Of a stretch of DNA of 64,000 nt, positions 17,140-26,281 are shown piece by piece (position 1 is the first letter of the stretch; each line of letters starts with the position of its first letter). This stretch comes from Thalassococcus profundi. Lineage in GTDB: Bacteria > Pseudomonadota > Alphaproteobacteria > Rhodobacterales > Rhodobacteraceae. The DNA lies in contig NZ_QPMK01000003.1 of NCBI RefSeq assembly GCF_003344785.1, positions 437,160 to 501,159 of the forward strand, read 5' to 3'. The position numbers and the translations under genes are program-made. Below the pieces are notes generated by a model that was not told the origin of the DNA, did no database searches, and was given only the letters and a program-made list of their open reading frames with translations.

Positions 17140-18264
17140 ATGAGCACATCCTTTACCCTGCACGCCACCGATGGCCGCGCCCGCACCGGCGTCATCTCGA
17201 CCCCGCGCGGCGACATCCGCACGCCCGCCTTCATGCCCGTGGGCACTGCCGGGACGGTCAAGGCGATGCTGCCCGGATCGGTGCGCGCCACCGGGGCCGA
17301 TATCCTGCTGGGCAACACCTACCACCTGATGCTGCGGCCCACGGCAGAGCGGGTGCACCGGCTGGGCGGGCTGCACAAGTTCATGAACTGGGATCGGCCG
17401 ATCCTGACCGACTCGGGCGGCTTCCAGGTGATGAGCCTCGCGGACCTGCGCAAGCTCACCGAGCATGGGGTGACCTTCAAGAGCCACATCGACGGGTCGA
17501 AGCACGAGATCACGCCCGAGCGGTCGATGGAGATCCAGCGGCTGCTGGGCTCGGACATCGTCATGTGTTTCGACGAATGCCCGGCGCTGCCTGCGACCGA
17601 CGAAGCCGTGGCAGACTCCATGCGCCTGTCGATGCGGTGGGCGGAGCGATCCAAGCTGGCCTTCGGCGACCGGCCGGGCCACATGCTCTTCGGGATCCAG
17701 CAGGGCGGCGTGACCGAGGAACTGCGCGCCGAAAGCGCCAGGGCGCTGACGGGAATCGGTTTCGACGGCTATGCCATCGGCGGGCTTGCGGTGGGCGAGG
17801 GGCAGGAGGCGATGTTCGGGGTGCTGGACTACGCGCCGGAGATGCTGCCGGCGGACAAGCCGCGCTACCTTATGGGCGTGGGCAAGCCCGACGATATCGT
17901 GGGGGCGGTGAAGCGCGGCGTCGACATGATGGATTGCGTGCTGCCGTCGCGGTCGGGCCGCACCGGGCAGGCGTTTACCCGGCATGGCGTCGTCAACATC
18001 AAGAACGCCCGCCACCAGGACGATCCGCGGCCTCTTGACGAGGCCTGCACCTGTCCGGCCTGCCGCGATTATTCCCGCGCCTATCTGCACCATGTCTTCC
18101 GCAGCCACGAGATGATCTCGGGCATGCTGCTGACCTGGCACAACCTGCATTACTTCCAGGAGATCATGCAGGGCATCCGCGACGCCATCGCCGCCGGAAC
18201 GTTCGCGGATTGGGAAGCGGCCTTTCACGCGGGCCGGGCGGCGGGCGATATCGACCCGCTTTAG
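17140..18264 (+). CDS. tgt: Queuine tRNA-ribosyltransferase (tRNA-guanine transglycosylase)
   Basis: A 374-residue TIM-barrel enzyme that exchanges guanine 34 for the queuosine precursor in tRNAs with GUN anticodons. Visible motifs are [22 protein letters not shown], the active-site [18 protein letters not shown], the catalytic-loop GGLAVGEG, and the zinc-binding [16 protein letters not shown]. Length is normal. Transcribed alone, it ends directly at the left arm of the MITE-like element. It links functionally with gluQ (59035-59907) and the two tRNA-Asp genes in this window. Confidence 0.97.
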   Translation: MSTSFTLHATDGRARTGVISTPRGDIRTPAFMPVGTAGTVKAMLPGSVRATGADILLGNTYHLMLRPTAERVHRLGGLHKFMNWDRPILTDSGGFQVMSLADLRKLTEHGVTFKSHIDGSKHEITPERSMEIQRLLGSDIVMCFDECPALPATDEAVADSMRLSMRWAERSKLAFGDRPGHMLFGIQQGGVTEELRAESARALTGIGFDGYAIGGLAVGEGQEAMFGVLDYAPEMLPADKPRYLMGVGKPDDIVGAVKRGVDMMDCVLPSRSGRTGQAFTRHGVVNIKNARHQDDPRPLDEACTCPACRDYSRAYLHHVFRSHEMISGMLLTWHNLHYFQEIMQGIRDAIAAGTFADWEAAFHAGRAAGDIDPL

Positions 18265-18526
18265 GGTCAGGATCCATTACTCCTGCGCCGTCAGCGCCTC
18301 GAAATGCGCGATTTCAGATGTTTGGCACGCGCCGGGAAGGCTGGCTGCCTTGGCAAGCGGACCGAGCGGCTAAAAGCGTGCATTTCGAGGCGTCCGAAGG
18401 ATTTGGCGGATTTCCCGCCCTGCTGCCTCTCAATGCTTTGAAATAGAACCACTATTCCGGCAGCATCGCTCGTTGCAGGACAGAAAATCTGCCAAACTGA
18501 CGGTGCAGGAGTAATGGGTCCTGACC
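18265..18526. mobile_element. MITE-like element with 30-bp terminal inverted repeats
   Basis: A 262-bp element bounded by 30-bp inverted repeats (18265-18294 and 18497-18526) that differ at two positions; the ends begin GGTCAGG and end CCTGACC. A second, inner inverted repeat of 16 bp (18295-18310 with 18377-18392, one mismatch) abuts the left arm. There is no coding capacity. The interior contains TTTGGCGG/TTTGGCAC segments and is less GC-rich than its surroundings. This is the structure of a non-autonomous miniature transposable element. No clean target duplication is visible. It sits directly after the tgt stop codon. Confidence 0.7.
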
Positions 18527-18532
18527 TTGGTA

Positions 18533-19030
18533 TCAGTGCAGCGGCGCGTGCTGCGGCGCGGTTTGCAGGATCAGCGCGCCGCCGCGCAGCGCATCGCCGC
18601 CGAACAGCGGATCGACCAGCGCCGTTTCGCATTCGAAGCGCAGCAACAGGCGCGGGGTCTCCAGCATCCCGGTCAACAGCGCCCCCATGCCGCGCCAGTG
18701 CGCAGCCTCGCCGAACAGATCGCGCAGCACCGGGTCCATCACGTCATGCGCCAGCCGCTCCGCCGTCAGCCCGGCAAAGGACAGCCCCGCGGTGTCGCGC
18801 GCCAGCACCGCGCCGGTCATCTGCGCCCGGTGCGATACCAGCCGAATGCCGTCGGGCAGCACATTGCTGTCGAAGCCCGGAGCGCCCTGCACCGCATCTG
18901 CAAAGCTGCCGTGGCGCGTCATCGCCGCCAGCAACCGTTCCACGGTATCGCGGGCAAAGGCTTCGGCGGTGTCCGCCGGGCGGGAGCGGTAGCGGGGCAG
19001 GCAGGTCTGGCGGCGGTCTCTGCGGATCAT
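18533..19030 (-). CDS. Hypothetical protein next to the MITE
   Basis: A 165-residue protein that I do not recognise. It is an even, soluble sequence with an RDTVERLLAAMTRHGSFADAVQ helix region, a GFDSNVLPDGIRLVSHRAQMTG strand region, and a hydrophobic LLTGMLETPRLLLRFECETALV part. There is no signal peptide or metal motif. The stop codon lies 7 bp from the element's end, so the C-terminus (LQTAPQHAPLH) might have been changed by the insertion. The start ATG 19030 has only a weak ribosome site. Confidence 0.55.
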   Translation of the reverse strand: MIRRDRRQTCLPRYRSRPADTAEAFARDTVERLLAAMTRHGSFADAVQGAPGFDSNVLPDGIRLVSHRAQMTGAVLARDTAGLSFAGLTAERLAHDVMDPVLRDLFGEAAHWRGMGALLTGMLETPRLLLRFECETALVDPLFGGDALRGGALILQTAPQHAPLH

Positions 19031-19248
19031 GGCGATGGTCTTTCTGCTCGCGGAACTTTGTTAACCTCAGGATCGCCCGGCAGTCGGGCGAGAATACGCC
19101 CGCAGGGCAGCGCGACTGAGGCCATTTCGTGGAGCGGTTCCGGTCGCGGTCTCTGCGGCATGCCGCGCACATCTGCGTGACCGCGGACCTCTGCCGCGTG
19201 TTGCGGCGTTGCCGTTGAAATGGCTTCGGAAAAACAAGGACCGCAAAG

Positions 19249-20355
19249 ATGACCGATATCCTCTTTACCCCGTTCATCGCAGGCAAGCTGGCGCTCAAGA
19301 ACCGCATCGTCATGGCGCCACTCACCCGCAACCGCGCGCGCCACGAGGATGACGCGCCCTATGACATCCACGTCAAGTACTACAGCCAGCGCGCCGGCGC
19401 CGGGCTGATCATCTCGGAGGCGACGCAGATCAGCCCCGAAGGCAAGGGCTATGCCTTCACCCCCGGGATCTACAGCCCGGCGCAGCTCGAAGGCTGGACC
19501 CGCGTGACCGAGGCCGTGCATGCCAAGGGCGGCAAGATGGTGCTGCAGCTCTGGCACGTCGGCCGCGTGTCGCACACCTCTCTGCAGAAGGGCGGCCAGA
19601 AGCCCGTCGGCCCGTCGCCCATCGCCGCCGGGGTGCAGACGTTCGACGGCGAGAAGATGGTCGATACCTCCGAACCGCGGGCGCTGGAGCTGTCCGAAAT
19701 CCCGCGCCTGCTCGAGGAATTCCGCCTGGCCGCACAGCATGCCAAGGACGCCGGGTTCGACGGGGTCGAGCTGCACGCGGCCAATGGCTACCTGCTGGAC
19801 CAATTCCTCAAGGACGGGCCGAACCAGCGCCGGGACGACTACGGCGGGTCGCTCGAAAACCGCTCGCGCCTGACCTTCGAGGTGCTGGACAAGATCCTCG
19901 AGGTCTGGGATTCCGGCCATGTGGGCATCCGGCTCTCGCCGTTCTCGGGCGCCAACGGCGCGACCGACAGCGATCCGGCGGCGCTGGCGCGCCACGTCGC
20001 GACGCGGCTGGGCAAATACAACCTGGCCTACATGCACATGATCGAAGGCCAGACCGGCGGACCGCGCGAATGGCCCGAGGATGTGGACTTAGACGCGCTG
20101 AAGCGTGCATCGGGCGCGGCCTACATGGCCAACAACGGCTATGACCGGGACCTTGCGATCAAGCACGTCACCGACGGGCATGTGGACCTCGTGGCCTTCG
20201 GCGTGCCCTATCTCGCCAACCCGGACCTTGCCGAACGGCTGGAACAGAACGCGCCGCTTAACGACCCGGATCCCGATACGTTTTACGGCGGGGGCGAGGA
20301 GGGCTATACCGATTATCCCTTCCTCGAAGAGGTGCAGTCCAGGAAGGCCGGCTGA
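19249..20355 (+). CDS. NADH:flavin oxidoreductase, Old Yellow Enzyme family (NemA-like)
   Basis: A 368-residue FMN enzyme of the OYE family, which reduces activated alkenes, nitro esters and N-ethylmaleimide. Motifs include KNRIVMAPLTRNRA (FMN loop), AGLIISEATQISPEGKGY, QLWHVGRVSH, the substrate-binding pair in GVELHAANGYLLDQFLKDG, and NQRRDDYGGSLENRSRL. The end matches OYE C-termini (DPDTFYGGGEEGYTDYP). The start is ATG 19249 after AAGGA. It is a single gene followed by a hairpin terminator. Confidence 0.95.
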   Translation: MTDILFTPFIAGKLALKNRIVMAPLTRNRARHEDDAPYDIHVKYYSQRAGAGLIISEATQISPEGKGYAFTPGIYSPAQLEGWTRVTEAVHAKGGKMVLQLWHVGRVSHTSLQKGGQKPVGPSPIAAGVQTFDGEKMVDTSEPRALELSEIPRLLEEFRLAAQHAKDAGFDGVELHAANGYLLDQFLKDGPNQRRDDYGGSLENRSRLTFEVLDKILEVWDSGHVGIRLSPFSGANGATDSDPAALARHVATRLGKYNLAYMHMIEGQTGGPREWPEDVDLDALKRASGAAYMANNGYDRDLAIKHVTDGHVDLVAFGVPYLANPDLAERLEQNAPLNDPDPDTFYGGGEEGYTDYPFLEEVQSRKAG

Positions 20356-20397
20356 CGGCCCGGGCCGCACCCCCAGAGCCGAACACTTCCGAAACCG

Positions 20398-20425
20398 AAA
20401 CGCGGCCTCTTGCAGGGCCGCGTTT
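20398..20425 (+). terminator. Stem-loop terminator after the OYE gene
   Basis: A 10-bp perfect stem AAACGCGGCC/GGCCGCGTTT (20398-20407 with 20416-20425) and an 8-base loop. The T-run is short (TTT within the stem), so termination is likely but not certain. It could work in both directions. Confidence 0.65.
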
Positions 20426-20638
20426 CCATGCCGCGGGGCCGGATCGGCCGCTTGCCGACAAATCGCCGCGACTAAGGCTTGCACCCGTCCCGCGGCCCGG
20501 TCATGCTGCGTCAGGCCGGGGGTGGCGCGCGCTTGAAAATGCACATCCGCACCCCACCTTTAAGGTCCAGACCGGGGATGGCCGGGGCTGCCGCAAAGCG
20601 GGGCCGGTGCCATCCTGCCAAGAACCAAGGAAACGAGC

Positions 20639-23047
20639 ATGAAAAAGCCCCTCAATACCTCATACCCGGTGCTGCCGCTGCGCGATATCGTGGTCTTCCC
20701 GCACATGATCGTGCCGCTGTTCGTGGGCCGGGACAAATCCGTCCGCGCACTGGAAGAGGTGATGGCCGACGACAAGCAGATCCTGCTGTCAAGCCAGGTC
20801 GACCCGTCCGAGGACGATCCCAAGAGCGATGGCATCTACAAGGCCGGCGTGCTGGCCAACGTGCTGCAACTGTTGAAGCTGCCCGACGGCACCGTGAAGG
20901 TGCTGGTGGAAGGGCAGGCGCGCGTGCGCATCACCGAATACCTCGACAACGACGACTATTTCGAAGCTGCGGCCGAATACCTGACCGAGATGCCGGGAGA
21001 TGAGGCGTCGATCACGGCGCTGGTCAAGACCGTGGCCGAGGAATTCGAACGCTATTCGAAAATCAAGAAGAACATCCCCGACGAGGCCCTGTCGGCGGTC
21101 TCGGAGACCACCGAACCGGCGAAGCTCGCCGACCTCGTCTCCGGGCACCTCGGCATCGAGGTGAACCAGAAGCAGGAGCTTCTGGAAACGCTGTCGATTT
21201 CCGAACGGCTGGAGAAGGTCTATGGCCTGATGCAGGGCGAGATGTCCGTGCTGCAGGTCGAGAAGAAGATCAAGACCCGCGTCAAGAGCCAGATGGAGCG
21301 CACCCAGCGCGAATACTACCTGAATGAGCAGATGAAGGCCATTCAGAAGGAGCTGGGCGACGGCGAGGACGGCCAGAACGAAGTGGCCGAACTGGAGCGG
21401 AAAATCTCCGAGACCAAGCTGTCGAAAGAGGCCCGTGAAAAGGCCGATGCCGAGATCAAGAAGCTCAAGAACATGTCGCCGATGAGCGCCGAGGCCACGG
21501 TCGTGCGCAACTACCTCGACTGGATGCTGGGCATCCCGTGGGGCGTGAAGAGCCGCGTCAAGAAGGACCTGGGCCGGGCGCAGAAGATCCTCGACGACGA
21601 TCACTACAGCCTTGAAAAGGTGAAGGAACGGATCGTCGAATATCTGGCGGTGCAGCAGCGCTCGAAAAAGCTGAAAGGCCCGATCATGTGCCTCGTCGGC
21701 CCTCCGGGCGTCGGCAAGACCTCGCTGGGCAAGTCGGTCGCCAAGGCCACGGGACGCGAATTCATCCGGATCTCGCTGGGCGGCGTGCGTGACGAGAGCG
21801 AAATTCGCGGGCACCGCCGGACCTACATCGGCTCCATGCCTGGCAAGATCATCCAGGCGCTGAAAAAGGCCAAGACCACGAACCCGCTGATCCTGCTCGA
21901 CGAGATCGACAAGATGGGCCAGGATTTCCGCGGCGACCCGGCGTCGGCCATGCTCGAAGTGCTCGACCCGGAGCAGAACGGCACTTTCGTCGATCACTAC
22001 CTCGAGGTGGAATACGACCTCAGCAACGTGATGTTCCTGACCACGGCGAACTCCTACAACATGCCGGGGCCGCTTCTGGACCGTATGGAGATCATCCCGC
22101 TGTCGGGCTACACCGAGGACGAAAAGGCAGAGATCGCCAAACGCCACCTGATCGAGAAGGTCGTGAAGAACCACGGTCTCAAGAAGGGTGAATTCGAGGT
22201 CACCGACGAGGGTCTCACCGACGTGATCCGCTACTACACCCGTGAGGCGGGCGTGCGGAACCTCGAACGCGAACTGGCCAAGCTGGCGCGCAAGGCTGTG
22301 ACCAAGATCGTCCGCGGTGCGGAGAAAAAGGTCGTCATCACGCCGGAGGTGCTGCCCGACTACCTGGGCGTGCGCAAGTATCGGTACGGCCTGGCCGAGG
22401 ACGATCACCAGATCGGCGTCGTGACCGGGCTGGCCTATACCTCGGTCGGCGGTGACCTTCTGCACATCGAGGCTCTGCGCCTGCCGGGCAAGGGCCGGAT
22501 GAAGACCACCGGCACACTGGGCGACGTGATGAAGGAAAGCATCGACGCGGCCTCGAGCTACGTGCGGTCGATCTCGCCCTCGATCGGGGTGAAACCGCCG
22601 CGGTTCGAAAAGTGGGACATCCACGTGCACGTGCCCGATGGTGCGACGCCCAAGGACGGCCCGTCGGCCGGCCTTGCCATGGTCACGGCCATCGTGTCGG
22701 TGCTGACCGGCATCCCGGTCCGCAAGGACATCGCCATGACCGGCGAGGTGACGCTGCGCGGCAACGCCAGCGCCATCGGCGGGCTCAAGGAAAAGCTGCT
22801 GGCCGCCCTGCGTGGCGGGATCAAGACGGTTCTCATTCCGAAAGAGAATGAAAAGGACCTGGCCGAGATCCCCGACAACGTGAAGGAAGGTCTGGAGATC
22901 ATGGCGGTCGAGCATGTCTCCGAAGTGCTCAAGATCGCGCTGATCGACGAACCGGTCGGCATCGACTGGGACGAGGAAGCCGAAGAGGCCGCCGCACAGG
23001 CGCAACGCGAAAAGGGCGACACGGTGCCAAGCGCCATCGCGCACTGA
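20639..23047 (+). CDS. lon: ATP-dependent protease Lon
   Basis: An 802-residue cytoplasmic AAA+ protease of normal length. Domains in order: the N-terminal substrate domain (about 1-200), a coiled-coil arm, AAA+ with Walker [10 protein letters not shown] and Walker [12 protein letters not shown], and the C-terminal protease domain with catalytic serine 676 in DGPSAGLAM and the downstream catalytic lysine in [12 protein letters not shown]. Lon degrades misfolded and regulatory proteins; in alphaproteobacteria these include CcrM. The start is ATG 20639 after AAGGAAACG. It is followed by a strong terminator. Confidence 0.98.
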   Translation: MKKPLNTSYPVLPLRDIVVFPHMIVPLFVGRDKSVRALEEVMADDKQILLSSQVDPSEDDPKSDGIYKAGVLANVLQLLKLPDGTVKVLVEGQARVRITEYLDNDDYFEAAAEYLTEMPGDEASITALVKTVAEEFERYSKIKKNIPDEALSAVSETTEPAKLADLVSGHLGIEVNQKQELLETLSISERLEKVYGLMQGEMSVLQVEKKIKTRVKSQMERTQREYYLNEQMKAIQKELGDGEDGQNEVAELERKISETKLSKEAREKADAEIKKLKNMSPMSAEATVVRNYLDWMLGIPWGVKSRVKKDLGRAQKILDDDHYSLEKVKERIVEYLAVQQRSKKLKGPIMCLVGPPGVGKTSLGKSVAKATGREFIRISLGGVRDESEIRGHRRTYIGSMPGKIIQALKKAKTTNPLILLDEIDKMGQDFRGDPASAMLEVLDPEQNGTFVDHYLEVEYDLSNVMFLTTANSYNMPGPLLDRMEIIPLSGYTEDEKAEIAKRHLIEKVVKNHGLKKGEFEVTDEGLTDVIRYYTREAGVRNLERELAKLARKAVTKIVRGAEKKVVITPEVLPDYLGVRKYRYGLAEDDHQIGVVTGLAYTSVGGDLLHIEALRLPGKGRMKTTGTLGDVMKESIDAASSYVRSISPSIGVKPPRFEKWDIHVHVPDGATPKDGPSAGLAMVTAIVSVLTGIPVRKDIAMTGEVTLRGNASAIGGLKEKLLAALRGGIKTVLIPKENEKDLAEIPDNVKEGLEIMAVEHVSEVLKIALIDEPVGIDWDEEAEEAAAQAQREKGDTVPSAIAH

Positions 23048-23086
23048 CGCTCTGACAGGCACGCCTGTCGCTGACATGAAATAAAG

Positions 23087-23120
23087 ACGCCGCCGGAGCC
23101 ACCGTTCCGGCGGCGTTTTT
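23087..23120 (+). terminator. Rho-independent terminator after lon
   Basis: An 11-bp perfect stem (23087-23097 with 23106-23116) and an 8-base loop run into TTTTT. A smaller GACAGGC/GCCTGTC hairpin lies just upstream at 23054-23069. Confidence 0.9.
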
Positions 23121-23147
23121 CGTCTTGGTCAGCGCCCGCCCGAAGGG

Positions 23148-23444
23148 TCAGTCGTAAGACATGTGACGACCGCCGCCGCCACCGTCCCCGCCGCCGGACG
23201 CAACGGCGGCGGCGACCAGCGCCAGCATCAGCAGTGGAATGATGATCCCGCCCGTGGCGGATTGCTGCTGTTCGCTGACCCTGGTGGACACCACAGGGAC
23301 ACGGCTCGGCGCGGCGGCGGTGGCCCGGCCCATCAGGTCTGCGCGTAGCTCTTCGGCGCTCATCCGGGTGTTTGCGATGCTGTCGGCAAAGGCGGCAGCA
23401 CCAAGGCTCATGCAAAGGATACTGGTCAGAATGGTCGATTTCAT
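23148..23444 (-). CDS. Small exported glycine-rich hypothetical protein
   Basis: A 98-residue protein with an N-terminal signal peptide (MKSTILTSILCMSLGAAAFA). A polar middle (STRVSEQQQSATG) is followed by a hydrophobic helix (IIIPLLMLALVAAAVAS) and a Gly/Asp tail ending GGGGGRHMSYD. It is probably anchored to the membrane by the C-terminal helix. The start is ATG 23444; an in-frame ATG at 23459 is possible. It is divergent from the HU-like gene and convergent with lon. I do not recognise a family. Confidence 0.7.
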   Translation of the reverse strand: MKSTILTSILCMSLGAAAFADSIANTRMSAEELRADLMGRATAAAPSRVPVVSTRVSEQQQSATGGIIIPLLMLALVAAAVASGGGDGGGGGRHMSYD

Positions 23445-23689
23445 GGCAGTTCCAATCATTTTCAGGGGTAATTGATGATCAACGTGACCGGAAAATCGGC
23501 CGAAACAATCGTTCTTCAAACGCCGACAGACTACACTATTCTTGCGTGCAGGGCAAAGGTGGGACAGGTTCGCGGGCCGGCCCTCTTGTTGCGACACTGG
23601 ATTTGCACACGCAATTTTCGTATGGTTGAGCCAAGGGCAGAGCAGCTCGGACCAAACCAACGTCAGAAGACGAGAAAGAGAGACAGGCC

Positions 23690-24109
23690 ATGACGACGAC
23701 GTCGACGCGCAAGCCGCGCACCCCGTCCACCCGCACGACCACAGCCAAGGCCACGGCGGCCCCGGCGAAGGCCGCGGAGCGGCTGACAGAGGCGGCGGCC
23801 CCGGTGGTGACGCAACCCGAACCGCCCAGCGTCGCCCTGCCGGAGATGAAGAAGAAGGACCTTGTCGACGCTGTCGTGGCCCGGTCCGGAGTCAAGAAGC
23901 GCGACGCCAAACCGGCGGTCGAAGCGGCCCTTGCCATCCTTGGCGACGCCCTGTCCGAAGGCCGTGACCTGAACCTCGCGCCGATGGGCAAGGTCATGGT
24001 GAAGAAGCAGAAGAAGATCTCTCAAGGCTCCGTCCTGACCCTCCGCCTGCGCCAGAACGACAAGGCCACGAATGATGGGCCGGACCCTCTTGCGCAGGCC
24101 GCCGAGTAA
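23690..24109 (+). CDS. HU-family DNA-binding protein with basic N-terminal tail
   Basis: A 139-residue protein. Residues about 50-125 match the HU/IHF fold (MKKKDLVDAVVARSGVKKRDAKPAVEAALAILGDALSEG, then LNLAPMGKVMVKKQKKISQGSVLTLRL). The first 50 residues form a Thr/Ala/Lys/Pro-rich disordered tail (RKPRTPSTRTTTAKATAAPA) like a histone tail. The DNA-bending arm region with its conserved proline is shortened, so DNA contact may differ from true HU. It lies upstream of tRNA-Val and is probably transcribed alone. Confidence 0.82.
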   Translation: MTTTSTRKPRTPSTRTTTAKATAAPAKAAERLTEAAAPVVTQPEPPSVALPEMKKKDLVDAVVARSGVKKRDAKPAVEAALAILGDALSEGRDLNLAPMGKVMVKKQKKISQGSVLTLRLRQNDKATNDGPDPLAQAAE

Positions 24110-24127
24110 CGCTAAGACGCGGCCCAC

Positions 24128-24202
24128 GGGTGATTAGCTCAGTGGTAGAGCGCTTCGTTCACATCGAAGATGTCAGGAGTTCGAATCTCTTATCACCCAC
24201 CA
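24128..24202 (+). tRNA. tRNA-Val (anticodon CAC)
   Basis: A 75-base cloverleaf. The acceptor stem GGGTGAT/ATCACCC has an encoded CCA end at 24200-24202, the anticodon stem is CTTCG/CGAAG with loop TTCACAT (anticodon CAC), and the T-loop reads GTTCGAATC. Confidence 0.97.
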
Positions 24203-24294
24203 TTTCCTCCTGCCGGTGCGCGTCCCAGTGTCCCTGAAAAGGCCTCTCGTGCCGAAGGGGCCTCTTCTGTCCACATGTTCGCGCCTGCGCAACG

Positions 24295-24447
24295 TCACGA
24301 AGTCCGACAGCCATTGGCGCGTGCCAGCGTGACGACATCGGCCCGGTGGCGCATCGATGCCACTTCCTCCGCGACCTGCCGGCACAGCGGCCCGCAGGCT
24401 TCGGTCGGCGCGTAAATCCGGGCGATCGCGCGCAACAGGTTCACCAT
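24295..24447 (-). CDS. 50-residue protein downstream of the SoxR-controlled small gene
   Basis: The ORF encodes MVNLLRAIARIYAPTEACGP..., 50 residues with two cysteines about six residues apart (ACGPLCRQ) and a third near the end. Its ATG overlaps the stop of the preceding 65-residue gene by 7 bases (ATGGTGA), so it would be translated by coupling. There is no signal peptide or clear membrane segment, though the first 12 residues are hydrophobic. I do not recognise it. The shared SoxR promoter suggests a role in response to redox-cycling compounds; this is inference. Confidence 0.55.
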   Translation of the reverse strand: MVNLLRAIARIYAPTEACGPLCRQVAEEVASMRHRADVVTLARANGCRTS

Positions 24448-24638
24448 CTCGCCCTCCAGTCCGGAATGCGCGGCGCAGGGCCGGGCGTGAGGCCAAGGTC
24501 GCGGGCCAGCGCCGGGTCGCGGCGCAGCATCTCCATCCGTCTTTCCTGACGGCGGCGTGCCAGCCAGAGCGTCAACCGATGCCAGAGGCGCCTGCGGGGG
24601 CGGGGCGGGAAAAGCGGGTCGAGGTCATGTGCGGCCAT
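24441..24638 (-). CDS. DUF1127-like small protein, candidate SoxR target
   Basis: A 65-residue basic protein. The part RLTLWLARRRQERRMEMLRRDPALARDLGLTPG resembles the DUF1127 (YjiS) pattern, an Arg-rich helix followed by L-x-D-x-x-L-x-D-L/I-G-L. The start ATG 24638 has a strong ribosome site AAGGAG seven bases upstream. Its promoter overlaps the SoxR box and has the long 19-20 bp spacer typical of MerR-family control. It is divergent from soxR. DUF1127 proteins are small RNA-binding or regulatory proteins in some alphaproteobacteria; the role here is unknown. Confidence 0.75.
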   Translation of the reverse strand: MAAHDLDPLFPPRPRRRLWHRLTLWLARRRQERRMEMLRRDPALARDLGLTPGPAPRIPDWRARW

Positions 24639-24672
24639 GGGCTGTCTCCTTGCAGAATCGGCTGATGCGCCT

Positions 24673-24703
24673 ATCCTGCTTCCTCAAGTTCACTTGAGGT
24701 CAA
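24673..24703 (-). promoter_or_regulatory. SoxR box within a MerR-type promoter
   Basis: The perfect-arm palindrome CCTCAAGTTCACTTGAGG at 24682-24699 is the classic SoxR operator apart from the centre. On the minus strand it lies between a -35 TTGACC (24703-24698) and a -10-like CAGGAT (24678-24673), spaced 19 bp, the over-long spacing that SoxR corrects by twisting DNA. This promoter drives the two small genes; soxR starts 9 bp away in the other direction. Confidence 0.93.
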
Positions 24704-24708
24704 GCGCC

Positions 24709-25200
24709 ATGTCCGGCAAATCCGCCAAACCCGTTCCGTCCGATCTCAGCGTCGGAGAGATGGCGCGCCGCGCCGGTGTCGCGGTGTCCACCTTGCATTA
24801 TTACGAGGCCGAGGGACTGATCCAGAGCTGGCGCACAGAGGCCAACCACCGTCGCTACGACCGGCGCGAACTGCGCCGCGTCTCGGTGATCCGCGTGGCG
24901 CAAAGCCTGGGCATCCCTCTGGCGCAGGTGCGTGAATTGCTGGACCGTCTGCCCAAGGGCGCGGCGGTCGGTAAACGCGACTGGGCCGATGTCTCGGCGC
25001 TCTGGCGCGAAGAGATCGACCACCGCATCGCGCTTTTGACCAAGCTGCGCGACCAGCTGGATCACTGCATGGGCTGCGGCTGTCTGTCGCTGGAGAGCTG
25101 CCCGCTCTACAACCGCAACGACAGCCTGTCCCGCCAGGGTCCGGGGCCGCAACGCTGGGTGCCGACAGGATCGTCAGGAGACCCTGTCGAAGGCACTTGA
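24709..25200 (+). CDS. soxR: Redox-sensitive transcriptional activator SoxR
   Basis: A 163-residue MerR-family protein. The N-terminal HTH (LSVGEMARRAGVAVSTLHYYEAEGLI) and a dimer helix are followed by the [2Fe-2S] cluster ligands C120, C123, C125 and C131 (CMGCGCLSLESC), matching E. coli SoxR spacing. Oxidation of the cluster by redox-cycling drugs turns on target promoters. The start is ATG 24709; the frame is open upstream but runs through the operator. No soxS is present, so SoxR should act directly on its targets, here the divergent small gene pair. Confidence 0.97.
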   Translation: MSGKSAKPVPSDLSVGEMARRAGVAVSTLHYYEAEGLIQSWRTEANHRRYDRRELRRVSVIRVAQSLGIPLAQVRELLDRLPKGAAVGKRDWADVSALWREEIDHRIALLTKLRDQLDHCMGCGCLSLESCPLYNRNDSLSRQGPGPQRWVPTGSSGDPVEGT

Positions 25201-25235
25201 TTCCGCCCGGTGCCCGGCTTAGACCGCGCGTCAGC

Positions 25236-25311
<76 letters not shown>

Positions 25312-25404
25312 TGCCAAGGCATCGGTACCGCAGACGCGCCTGTCGAACGCCGGGCCAATCCGGGCCGTCGGCTGCGCTTCCGGCCTGACCGCGCGGTTCC
25401 GGTC

Positions 25405-25797
25405 TCAGCTCTGCAGGCGCAACATCAACACGACGCCGGCCCAGGCACAAAAGCCTGTCAGCACCGCGCCCCAGAGCGTGTCTGCGGTGACCATCTGCCA
25501 GGACCAGGCCTTCATGATCGACATGGAGGTGAACTCGTAGGTGCCGTAGGCCATTGCACCGATGATCGCTCCGTGCAGCGCCGCGCGTCCCGGTGCGGCG
25601 TCGCGCAAGGCAGGGTTCGAGACGAGAAAGACCAGGCCTGCCACGTAGGCGAGATAGAACAGACCGGCAGGCGCCAGCATCGGGCTGTCGCGCATGGCAT
25701 CGCCAAGATGCCGCGTGAACAGCGGTTTCATCACCAGCGTCAGCATGACGGCATCGATGACCAGGAACATGACGGCGGTTATCGCGTAAAGGATCAA
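25405..25797 (-). CDS. DUF2177 family membrane protein
   Basis: A 130-residue protein with four predicted helices (about 2-20, 44-62, 72-90 and 105-127). The family features are FLVIDAVMLTLVMKPLF near the start, PAGLFYLAYVAGLVFLV, and AALHGAIIGAMAYGTYEFTSMSIMKAWSW. The likely start is TTG 25797, which has AAGGGG six bases upstream and gives the usual N-terminus; an ATG at 25770 would remove half of the first helix. Function unknown. It stands alone on the minus strand. Confidence 0.85.
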   Translation of the reverse strand: MILYAITAVMFLVIDAVMLTLVMKPLFTRHLGDAMRDSPMLAPAGLFYLAYVAGLVFLVSNPALRDAAPGRAALHGAIIGAMAYGTYEFTSMSIMKAWSWQMVTADTLWGAVLTGFCAWAGVVLMLRLQS

Positions 25798-26281
25798 TCT
25801 GCGCCCCTTTTGAGGTTGTGATGGAATGGTAGCGCTTAAAATGGGGCCGCCCAGGTGGAGCCCGCCGGTTTGCGCGGCGGGCCCGTATGATTTCGGCCGT
25901 CATGAACTTTGTGCCGTGACGAACGTGTCAAGACCATGAACGGATCGGCGGGCGTGGGGTGGCACGATACGACGGTTCGAAACGGGAAGGGCCGGTCGGG
26001 CGTCCGTCGTCGCGCGCCGATGGAGCCGGCGGATCGAAGGACCGGACATCCCTCGGCTCTGCCTTCGGGCCGGGCCGCTCAGGCGGCGGCAAAGCTCCGA
26101 ACACCGGTAGCGTCGGGGCCGAATGTCTTCGTGAGCCGGTGGTCCTGTCGTCAGACCGGCGGCGCGGGGTGGCCCGCCGCCGTGCGAGACATGTTCCCGC
26201 GCCAGCTGCGATCCGGGCGCAGCTTTTGCGACCGTTTTTTGCGTGCAATGGCAGCACCGACCCCAAGCGACGGCGGCACCG
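25798..26281. other. Intergenic region, no gene seen
   Basis: These 484 bases separate the sugar cluster from the DUF2177 gene. A GC hairpin lies at 25860-25882 (8-bp stem) without a T-run. Several open frames exist on both strands, but their composition is low-complexity Arg/Pro/Ala, and none has a ribosome site or recognisable motif. Confidence 0.5.

Noticed and set aside
20789-23077. 762-codon open frame antisense to lon
   Set aside because: No motif or plausible composition; lon on the plus strand is unmistakable.
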